Position numbers and translations under genes: made by a program. From the NCBI GenBank assembly GCA_036231565.1, contig JAZAHA010000019.1:145788-209787 (forward strand): a stretch of 64,000 bases of DNA, read 5' to 3'. The notes under the pieces are model-generated. The model did no database searches and was not told the origin of the DNA. It saw only the letters and a list, made by a program, of their open reading frames with translations. Below, in pieces: positions 42,846 through 49,074 of the stretch. The stretch is from Maricaulis sp036231565 (GTDB lineage Bacteria > Pseudomonadota > Alphaproteobacteria > Caulobacterales > Maricaulaceae). Within the stretch, counting starts at the first letter, position 1; each line of letters starts with the position of its first letter.

Positions 42846-44123
42846 ATGGACGATCTGGTGCTGCAGGCCCGCAGCTTTGTGGGACTTTTTGCTCTTGCCG
42901 GCGTGGCGTGGCTGTTGGGCCCGCGCAAGAAGATCTCCATTGTCCTGCTGGTCGGCGCCATCGCCCTGCAATTGCTGATCGCCTGGCTGCTCTATTCCGT
43001 CGCGCCCTTCCGCGCCTTCCTGCAATCGCTGACCGGCGTCGTCGCCGTGTTGCAGGAGGTGACGAATGAGGGCGCGCAATTCGTGTTCGGCTATCTGGCC
43101 GGCAGCGAGGCGCCCTGGGAGACCGACCCGGCCGGCGGTTCCGGTTTCCTCTTTGCCTTCCAGGCCCTGCCCATGGTGATCGTACTGTCGGCGCTGTCGG
43201 CCCTGCTGTGGCGCTGGCGGATCCTGGAATTCCTGGTGCGCGGTTTCGCGGCGGCTTTCCGGCGCCTTTTGAACCTGTCCGGCTCGGCCAGCCTGGGCGC
43301 TGCGGCGAATATCTTCCTGGGCATGACGGAGAGCCCGGTGCTGATCCGGCCGCGCCTGCCGGAGATGACCCGGCCGGACCTCTTCCTCATCATGACGGTC
43401 GGCTTCTCGACGGTCGCCGGTTCGGTGATGGCGCTCTATGTCAGCCAGCTGAGCGGTGTGATCGACGGGGCGGCCGGGCATATCTTCACCGCCTCGCTGA
43501 TCTCGGTGCCGGCGGCGGTTCTCCTGTCGCGCCTGATGATGCCGGCCGAACCGGTCTCCGAGGAAGCGCTGCAGAAGGAGAAGATCCCGACGCCGATCTA
43601 CCACTCCTCCATGGACGCGCTGACGACCGGTGTGTCGGACGGTATCCGCCTGTATTTCAACATCATCTTCATGCTGCTGGTCTTCACCGCCCTGGTCGCG
43701 CTGGTGAATGTGCTGCTCGGGCTTTTCCCGGATGTTTTCGGTGCGCCGCTCTCGGCCGACCGGATCCTGGGCTGGGTCTTCGCGCCGGTCGTCTGGCTGG
43801 CGGGTATTCCCTGGAGCGAGGCCACCCAGGCCGGTTCGCTGATGGGGCTGAAGACGGCGCTGAACGAGGTCTATGCCTATGACCAGCTGTCCCGGGTCGG
43901 CGGCGAACTGTCCGAGCGCACGCGTCTGATCATGACCTATGCGCTGTGCGGTTTCGCCAATTTCTCCTCGGTCGGCATCCTGACCGGCGGTCTGGTGGCG
44001 ATTGCCCCGTCGCGCCGCGAGGACATCCTGCAACTGGCCCCGCGGGCACTGATCTCCGGCACGCTGGCAACGCTGATGACAGGCGCCGCCGTGGGCGCCC
44101 TGCCGTCGGGCCTGTTCGGTTGA
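42846..44123 (+). CDS. Concentrative nucleoside transporter (NupC family)
   Basis: 425 aa, about ten membrane segments. The CNT signature is seen in ASLGAAANIFLGMTESPVLIRP and later LCGFANFSSVGILTGGLVAIAPSRR. It imports nucleosides with protons or sodium. The start at 42846 follows a GGGGA sequence; longer versions would overlap the divergent DUF1289 gene. The stop is TGA directly continued by a family D repeat. Confidence 0.9.
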   Translation: MDDLVLQARSFVGLFALAGVAWLLGPRKKISIVLLVGAIALQLLIAWLLYSVAPFRAFLQSLTGVVAVLQEVTNEGAQFVFGYLAGSEAPWETDPAGGSGFLFAFQALPMVIVLSALSALLWRWRILEFLVRGFAAAFRRLLNLSGSASLGAAANIFLGMTESPVLIRPRLPEMTRPDLFLIMTVGFSTVAGSVMALYVSQLSGVIDGAAGHIFTASLISVPAAVLLSRLMMPAEPVSEEALQKEKIPTPIYHSSMDALTTGVSDGIRLYFNIIFMLLVFTALVALVNVLLGLFPDVFGAPLSADRILGWVFAPVVWLAGIPWSEATQAGSLMGLKTALNEVYAYDQLSRVGGELSERTRLIMTYALCGFANFSSVGILTGGLVAIAPSRREDILQLAPRALISGTLATLMTGAAVGALPSGLFG

Positions 44124-44180
44124 AGCGTGATCAGGTGAAGTGGGAACCGGTTCACCGGTTCGATCGCGCGACCACTCAAG
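44121..44180 (+). repeat. GATCAGGTGAAGTGG repeat, family D
   Basis: TGAAGCGTGATCAGGTGAAG at 44121 followed by TGGGAACCGGTTCACCGG, with a short palindrome ACCGGTTCACCGGT. It begins with the TGA stop of the transporter gene, exactly as at 41695. Confidence 0.78.
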
Positions 44181-44220
44181 AATCAGGAGTAAGAGCGGTC
44201 CTGCAGGAAACGATCCTGCG

Positions 44221-44943
44221 CTAGTCGCCGCGTTTCGGCCAGAGACGGCTGCGCAGCCAGCCGGGGGTGGAATTGCCTTTCAGGGCCTGGCGATAGGCGG
44301 TGTCGAAGAAGCGGTGCAGGCCTTCGGCATCGGCGTAGAGATCGCTGCGGGTCTTCATCGGCGCGTCCGGATCGATGCGCTTGACCACTTTGGCCGGATT
44401 GCCGGCGACGATGGTCCAGGGGTCGACATCGCGGGTGACGACCGAGCGGGCGCCGACGACGGAGTGGGCGCCGATGGTCACGCCCTTGCCGATAAAGGCG
44501 CCGTCACCGATCCAGACATTGCGTTGAAGTTTCACGGGTTTCCAGGACGGATCCGGGTCGACGCGGTCGTGGATGGAATGCCAGTCGCAATCCGAGATCG
44601 TGGCCTTGTTGGCGATCAGGCAGTCATCGCCGATCTCGATATCGCCGGCGGCGAGAATGCGGGTTCCGCCGGCCATGAAGACATTGTTGCCGATCGCGAT
44701 CCGGCCGGCCTGGGTTTGCGGCGACCAGACGGTGAGCCGTACGGGATCGGCCTTGTTGGCGACGATATGCAGGCGGTCGCCGGCGGTGATGTTGGGGCCG
44801 AAAACCTCGACATGCCAAGGACATACGACTTTCGGCTCGATGCCCAGCGCGGCAAAGTGGGGGGCGAGGAAATGGCCCGTCCAGGCGTTTTCGAACGCTT
44901 CCCAGGCGCGGTGCATCCAGTAGGGGCGGTGGTCCCGTTTCAT
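44221..44943 (-). CDS. Left-handed beta-helix acyltransferase (maltose/sugar O-acetyltransferase type)
   Basis: 240 aa. The central part is a hexapeptide-repeat helix (IAIGNNVFMAGGTRILAAGDIEIGDDCLIAN, then VWIGDGAFIGKGVTIGAHSVVGARSVV) and ends with the classic VAGNPAKVVKRI motif. The acceptor is unknown; the N-terminal region (HRAWEAFENAWTGHFLAPHFAALG) is specific to this subgroup. The start is chosen after an AGGGAG box at somewhat long spacing. Confidence 0.88.
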   Translation of the reverse strand: MKRDHRPYWMHRAWEAFENAWTGHFLAPHFAALGIEPKVVCPWHVEVFGPNITAGDRLHIVANKADPVRLTVWSPQTQAGRIAIGNNVFMAGGTRILAAGDIEIGDDCLIANKATISDCDWHSIHDRVDPDPSWKPVKLQRNVWIGDGAFIGKGVTIGAHSVVGARSVVTRDVDPWTIVAGNPAKVVKRIDPDAPMKTRSDLYADAEGLHRFFDTAYRQALKGNSTPGWLRSRLWPKRGD

Positions 44944-45099
44944 TCTGTGCCGGCGCTCCCTATATCCATCCGGCGCGTTCGGCGTCCGGCGTTTCGCGGC
45001 CTGGACGCCCATGAGACAATACCGCTTCCTACTTGTCTCGCAGCGGGTACATAAGTGCCCCATAACTGCCCCATAGGCGCAACACGGGAGTAACGCCCA

Positions 45100-45534
45100 G
45101 TGACATACAAGGTCGCGATGACGGCCGACGCGGTGACCGGCTTCCTGGAGGAGGTTTTTCCGGAGATGAACCGCGCGGGCCGGATCTTCACCATCGACAC
45201 GATCGAACCCGGCCGCGCCATCGTCCGGGCGCGCACGGATGCTACCCATCTGCGCCCCGGCGGCACCGTTTCCGGACCGACGCTGTTCTCCCTGGCCGAC
45301 TTTGCCGCCTATGTGGTGATCCTCGGCCATATCGGACCGCAGGCGCTGGCGGTGACCACCAATCTCAATATCAACTTCCTGAGCAAGGCCGGCCCCGGCG
45401 ACCTGATCGCGCGCTGCCGCATCCTGAAACTGGGCAAGCGGCTGGTCGTCACCGATTGCGACATCACGGCGGACGGCAGCGACGACTTGATCGCACAGGC
45501 CAGTGCGACCTATTCCATCCCGCCTGCAAGATAA
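45100..45534 (+). CDS. Hotdog-fold thioesterase (PaaI family)
   Basis: 144 aa from a GTG. The PaaI-type hotdog core is visible: RAIVRARTDATHLRPGGTVSGPTLFSLADFAAYVVIL, then ALAVTTNLNINFLSKAGPGDLIARCRIL, the second being the substrate-binding segment. It hydrolyses acyl-CoA esters; the chain is not predictable. Confidence 0.88.
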   Translation: MTYKVAMTADAVTGFLEEVFPEMNRAGRIFTIDTIEPGRAIVRARTDATHLRPGGTVSGPTLFSLADFAAYVVILGHIGPQALAVTTNLNINFLSKAGPGDLIARCRILKLGKRLVVTDCDITADGSDDLIAQASATYSIPPAR

Positions 45535-45579
45535 CTCCGGCAGCGCGATAACCCCGCGCACCGAGCGAAGGAAAGCAAG

Positions 45580-45837
45580 ATGAGCGAGACCGAAGGCAGC
45601 GATCCGATCGAGGCGATCATCGTGAAACTCGTGGCGGCCGCGCCCGAGGGGCGCTCGATCTCGCCGGCCGATGTCGCCAAGGCGATCGATCCGGAGCGCT
45701 TCAACCGCCAGTTCGGCCATGTGCGCCAGGCGGCGATCCGGCTGGCCCGGCGCGGCGAGGTGACGATCCTGCGCAAGGGCAAGCCGGTCGAGGATCCGGA
45801 GAATTTCAAGGGAGTCTGGCGGATTGGCCGCGCCTGA
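45580..45837 (+). CDS. DUF3253 small protein
   Basis: 85 aa with the DUF3253 winged-helix-like pattern: GRSISPADVAKAIDPERFNRQFGHVRQAAIRLARRGEVTILRKGKPVEDP. No function is known. A GGAAAG box precedes the ATG. It overlaps the next gene by 14 bp and 45 bp separate it from the thioesterase, so the three probably form an operon. Confidence 0.87.
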   Translation: MSETEGSDPIEAIIVKLVAAAPEGRSISPADVAKAIDPERFNRQFGHVRQAAIRLARRGEVTILRKGKPVEDPENFKGVWRIGRA

Positions 45838-46414
45838 TCTCGATCCGCTGCTGGACGAGATCCGCGCCTGCCGCGTGTGCGCGGCGGCCATGCCGCATGA
45901 ACCGCGCCCGGTGATCCGGGCCGCCCCCACTGCCCGCATCATGATTGTCGGCCAGGCGCCGGGCACGCGGGTGCATGCCTCGGGCAAACCCTTCACCGAC
46001 CCGTCCGGCGACCGGCTGCGCGACTGGCTGGGGGTGGACGAGGCGACCTTCTACGACACGTCCCGCATCGCCATCGTGCCGATGGGCTTCTGCTTTCCCG
46101 GTCTCGATGCGAAGGGCGGCGACCTGCCGCCGCGCAGGGAATGCGCGCCCTTGTGGCAGGCGCGGGTGCGCGCAGCCTTGCCGGATGTGCGCCTGACCCT
46201 GCTGGTGGGACAGTATGCCCAGCGCTTTCACCTGGGTTCGCGGATGCAGCAAACACTGACCGAAACCGTCCGCCGCGGCGATGCGTACGGGCCGGAATTT
46301 CTGCCGCTCCCCCATCCCTCCTGGCGAAATAATGTCTGGCTGAAGAAGAATCCGTGGTTCGAAGAAAAAATTCTCCCCATGTTGCGCTGCCGCATGAAAG
46401 AATTATTACGCTGA
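45824..46414 (+). CDS. Uracil-DNA glycosylase-family protein
   Basis: 196 aa from a TTG that follows GGAG within the preceding gene. The UDG superfamily is marked by MIVGQAPGTRVHASGKPFTDPSGDRLRDWLG (the GQAPG loop) and the C-terminal LPHPSWRNN loop. Cysteines RACRVCAA at the N-terminus recall family 4/5-type enzymes, but the full four-cysteine Fe-S set is not evident. Probable DNA repair or related nucleobase excision. Confidence 0.85.
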   Translation: MAAPDLDPLLDEIRACRVCAAAMPHEPRPVIRAAPTARIMIVGQAPGTRVHASGKPFTDPSGDRLRDWLGVDEATFYDTSRIAIVPMGFCFPGLDAKGGDLPPRRECAPLWQARVRAALPDVRLTLLVGQYAQRFHLGSRMQQTLTETVRRGDAYGPEFLPLPHPSWRNNVWLKKNPWFEEKILPMLRCRMKELLR

Positions 46415-46482
46415 GCGGCATTCGGGGTGTTTTCGCGCGCTTGTAAGGCGGCTCGCGAACGGGTATTCCACGGCCCGACTTC

Positions 46483-46502
46483 GCAGCCCGCGGACGGGCT
46501 GC
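46483..46502 (+). promoter_or_regulatory. Leader hairpin before leucine dehydrogenase
   Basis: Perfect 8-bp stem GCAGCCCG / CGGGCTGC with a CGGA tetraloop, ending 8 bp before the AAAAGGG ribosome-binding site. No T-run follows, so it is not a terminator; a role in message stability or start-site access is possible. Confidence 0.4.
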
Positions 46503-46527
46503 CACCGTTGAAAAGGGTATGCCCGTA

Positions 46528-47601
46528 ATGAGTGTTCTCGAGCACGTATCGTTCGACAATCACGAAAAAGTCCTGTTCGCCACCGACGAGACGACCGGCC
46601 TCAAGGCCATTATCGGTGTGCACTCCACGGCCTCCGGCCCGGCCTGCGGCGGCTGCCGCATGTGGTCCTATCCCAATTCGGACGCGGCCCTGACCGACGT
46701 GCTCCGCCTGTCCCAGGGCATGAGCTACAAGAATATCATGGCCGACCTGCCCATCGGCGGCGGCAAATCCGTGATCATGAAGCCGGAAGGCGCCTTCGAC
46801 CGCAAGGCGCTGTTCGAGGCCTTCGGCCGCGCGGTGGAAAGCCTCAACGGCCAGTACATCACCGCCGAGGATGTCGGCGTCAGCCCGGACGACATGATGG
46901 CCGTGCGCCGTTCGACCGAGCATGTGGTCGGCCTGCCGGAAGGCAAGGCGGCCTCGGGCGATCCCTCGCCGGTGACCGCCGAGGGCGTCTATCGCGGCAT
47001 CATGGTGTCCGCCGAGCGCGGCCTGGGCAAGCGCGACCTCAACGGCGTCAAGATCGCCATCCAGGGCGCGGCCGGCCATGTCGGCACCTATCTGGCCGGC
47101 CATCTGGCCAAGGCCGGTGCCGAGCTCTTCGTCACCGATATCAACCAGGACGGGCTGGAAAAGCTGAAGGCGGAATACGGCGCCACCATTGTCGGTCTCG
47201 ACGAGATCTACGACCAGGATGTCGACGTTTTCGCCCCGTGCGCCCTCGGCTCGATCATCAATCCGGACACGATCGACCGCATCAAGGCGAAAGTGATCGC
47301 CGGCGCCGCCAACAACCAGCTCGCCACGCGCGAGATGGGGGCGGAAGTCCTCAAGCGCGGCATCGTCTACGCACCGGACTATGTCATCAATGCCGGCGGC
47401 ATCATCAACGTGATGGGCGAGATCGCCGGCGACTTCAATCCGGCATGGGTGAAGGGCAAGCTGGACGGTCTGGAAGCGACCCTGGGCGAGATCCTCGACC
47501 AGTCCAACAATGAAGGCCGCCCCTCCAACATCATCGCCGACGAAATCGCCCGCCAGCGCATCGAAGAGAAGCGCGCTGCCAAGCTGGGCAAGGTGGCGTA
47601 G
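46528..47601 (+). CDS. Leucine dehydrogenase (Glu/Leu/Phe/Val dehydrogenase family)
   Basis: 357 aa NAD-dependent amino-acid dehydrogenase. Features: GPACGGCRMW, LSQGMSYKNIMADLPIGGGKSVI with the catalytic Lys, ITAEDVGVSPDDM, and the dinucleotide fold VKIAIQGAAGHVGTYLAG. The ATG at 46528 lies 10 bases from AAAAGGG; the ATG at 46519 is too close. A strong terminator follows. The last 161 coding bases plus the terminator are repeated 1,248 bp downstream, flanking a toxin-antitoxin pair. Confidence 0.92.
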   Translation: MSVLEHVSFDNHEKVLFATDETTGLKAIIGVHSTASGPACGGCRMWSYPNSDAALTDVLRLSQGMSYKNIMADLPIGGGKSVIMKPEGAFDRKALFEAFGRAVESLNGQYITAEDVGVSPDDMMAVRRSTEHVVGLPEGKAASGDPSPVTAEGVYRGIMVSAERGLGKRDLNGVKIAIQGAAGHVGTYLAGHLAKAGAELFVTDINQDGLEKLKAEYGATIVGLDEIYDQDVDVFAPCALGSIINPDTIDRIKAKVIAGAANNQLATREMGAEVLKRGIVYAPDYVINAGGIINVMGEIAGDFNPAWVKGKLDGLEATLGEILDQSNNEGRPSNIIADEIARQRIEEKRAAKLGKVA

Positions 47602-47688
47602 GTTTCAAGCGCCGGACGCCTGAGGGTGTCCGGGGTTTTGATGGTGAGTTCGATCTGCCGCGCCCGCTTGGGTGCGGCAGATTTTTTT
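47440..47688 (+). repeat. Direct repeat, copy 1: 3' end of leucine dehydrogenase gene plus terminator
   Basis: Matches 48688-48935 with about nine substitutions and one single-base gap over 248 bp (about 96% identity by eye), at a constant offset of 1,248 bp up to the terminator loop. Four of the five coding differences are synonymous third-position changes; one changes Asn to Ser. Confidence 0.93.
47653..47688 (+). terminator. Intrinsic terminator of leucine dehydrogenase
   Basis: 13-bp stem ATCTGCCGCGCCC / GGGTGCGGCAGAT (one G-T pair) with a 4-base loop, followed by seven T's. Confidence 0.9.
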
Positions 47689-47714
47689 GTGCCCGCGGCG
47701 GCGTTGATCCGCCG

Positions 47715-47743
47715 TTGAGAAATTATATGTATATTGCTATAAG
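47715..47743 (+). promoter_or_regulatory. Promoter of the toxin-antitoxin pair
   Basis: TTGAGA at 47715-47720 and TATAAG at 47738-47743 with a 17-bp AT-rich spacer. The expected transcript start, near 47750, lies 1-3 bases from the toxin ATG at 47752, so the message is leaderless or nearly so. Confidence 0.65.
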
Positions 47744-47751
47744 TCCGGCGC

Positions 47752-48162
47752 ATGAGCGGGACGGGCGAAAAGCGTGTTGTCTGGGTCGGATCCAGCCAGA
47801 AGGACCTGCGCAACATGCCGGACGCGGTGCGCAGCGAGATCGGGTTCGCCCTTTACGAGGCCCAGCTGGGCCTGATGCCGGCCAGTGTCAAACCGCTCAA
47901 AGGGTATAAGGGCGCCGGCGTTCTGGAAGTGGTGGAGAATAATGACGGCGACACCTTCCGGGCCGTCTATACCGTCCGGTTCGAAGGCGTTCTCTACGTG
48001 CTCCACGCCTTCCAGAAGAAGTCCAGCCGGGGCATTGCCACCCCGAAAAAGGAGCTGGACCTTGTCGAGGCGAGGCTCAAGGAAGCCGCCCGTCATTACG
48101 CCGCTCACTCCGCCCGCGCAAAGGCGGGGTCAGCGCGGGGCGGACCGGCCAAAAAGGGGTGA
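47752..48162 (+). CDS. HigB/RelE-superfamily toxin (phage Gp49-like)
   Basis: 136 aa. The Gp49/HigB family pattern is clear: VVWVGSSQKDLRNMPDAVRSEIGFALYEAQLG, PLKGYKGAGVLEVVENNDGDTFRAVYTVRFEGVLYVLHAFQKKSSRGIATPKKELDLVEARL. Such toxins cut mRNA on the ribosome. The C-terminal 25 residues (Ala/Lys-rich) are an unusual extension. Toxin-first order is that of higBA modules. The start is the ATG next to the promoter. Confidence 0.9.
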   Translation: MSGTGEKRVVWVGSSQKDLRNMPDAVRSEIGFALYEAQLGLMPASVKPLKGYKGAGVLEVVENNDGDTFRAVYTVRFEGVLYVLHAFQKKSSRGIATPKKELDLVEARLKEAARHYAAHSARAKAGSARGGPAKKG

Positions 48163-48199
48163 CGCCGGAACGGCGTGCGTCCGACAGATGGAGAATGGT

Positions 48200-48538
48200 G
48201 TGAGTATCGAGATGACACCGGGCAGCGACAATATCTTTGCCGATATCGGCCTGCCCGAAGCCGACGATCACAAGCTGAAGGCCCAGATCGTCATCCACAT
48301 GAAATTGCTGATGGATGCCGAAGGGCTCAATCAGGCCGAGGCCGCGCGGCGCATGAAGATCGCCCAGCCCAACCTGTCCAGACTGCTGCGCGGCCAGTTC
48401 CGCGGCGTCTCGATCGCCAAACTCCTCTTCATGCTGAACGCGCTCGGCCAGGACGTGGAAATCCGCGTGAAGCCGAAACCGGCCAGGCGAGGTGTGGCGC
48501 GGACGGCGCTTAAAGCGCAGAAGCCGGCGGCGGCTTAG
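48200..48538 (+). CDS. HigA-like XRE-family antitoxin
   Basis: 112 aa with an XRE helix-turn-helix (LNQAEAARRMKIAQPNLSRLLRGQFRGVSIAKLLFMLNALGQDVEI), the usual antitoxin partner of Gp49-type toxins. The GTG at 48200 follows GGAG at 6-base spacing; the in-frame ATG at 48188 has no ribosome-binding site. It would neutralise the toxin and repress the promoter at 47715. Confidence 0.88.
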   Translation: MSIEMTPGSDNIFADIGLPEADDHKLKAQIVIHMKLLMDAEGLNQAEAARRMKIAQPNLSRLLRGQFRGVSIAKLLFMLNALGQDVEIRVKPKPARRGVARTALKAQKPAAA

Positions 48539-48687
48539 GCATTTGCGAGGCGCGGGGGCTGTTGAAGCCCACCCGGTATTAGAATTGGGGACACACACCA
48601 TTTTCAGCTCCTTTTCGCGGTCCTGCGTCCAAGTCTGCTTGGGCGGGCCGCGCTGAGCGGTGCTTAGTTGGTGCGTGTCACCATTTC
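48539..48687. other. Short non-coding segment, possible mobile-element footprint
   Basis: No gene. It contains GGGGACACACACCATTTTC at about 48590 and GTGCGTGTCACCATTTCC at 48671, two similar short units ending just before the second copy of the dehydrogenase end. Such short repeats near a junction suggest past insertion or excision, but the element cannot be named. Confidence 0.3.
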
Positions 48688-48849
48688 CCGGAATGGGTGA
48701 AGGGCAAGCTGGACGGTCTGGAGGCGACCCTGGGCGAGATCCTCGACCAGTCCAGCAATGAAGGCCGCCCCTCCAACATCATCGCCGACGAAATTGCCCG
48801 CCAGCGCATCGAAGAGAAGCGCGCCGCCAAGCTGGGCAAGGTGGCCTAG
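48688..48849 (+). pseudogene. 3' fragment of a leucine dehydrogenase gene
   Basis: Codes for the last 53 residues of the dehydrogenase (WVKGKLDGLEATLGEILDQ and onward to a TAG stop) in frame, without the upstream part and without a start. It is the coding portion of the second direct repeat. Differences from the intact gene are mostly synonymous, so this copy evolved as part of a functional gene before becoming a fragment. Confidence 0.9.
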
Positions 48850-48900
48850 GTTTCAAGCGCCGGGCGCCTGAGGGTGTCTGGGGTTTTGATGGTGAGTTTG

Positions 48901-48935
48901 ATCTGCCGCGCCCGTTGGGCGCGGCAGATTTTTTT
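48901..48935 (+). terminator. Second copy of the dehydrogenase terminator
   Basis: Perfect 13-bp stem ATCTGCCGCGCCC / GGGCGCGGCAGAT with a GTT loop and seven T's. The interval 48936-49074 beyond it shows no gene; it contains the stop of the minus-strand ATPase at its right end. Confidence 0.88.
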
Positions 48936-49074
48936 GGGGGGTGTGGAAGTCGGGACAGTCGACACGTCGTCGCCGCCTAGCGAGACTATCCCGAAGGCGT
49001 CTATCAGCGTTGGCTTTTGCCCAGAAGGTCACAGATATCACGGCACCAAGAGGGGCTGAATAAGATCCACCGTG

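Larger units (their letters stand above)
48688..48935 (+). repeat. Direct repeat, copy 2: dehydrogenase 3' end plus terminator
   Basis: Partner of 47440-47688. The first matched bases follow CCGG at 48688; homology stops at the T-run of the terminator. With copy 1 it encloses about 1.0 kb holding only the toxin-antitoxin genes. Confidence 0.93.

Noticed and set aside
46483..46502. Terminator upstream of leucine dehydrogenase
   Set aside because: The stem is strong but no T-run follows and the ribosome-binding site lies right after it.
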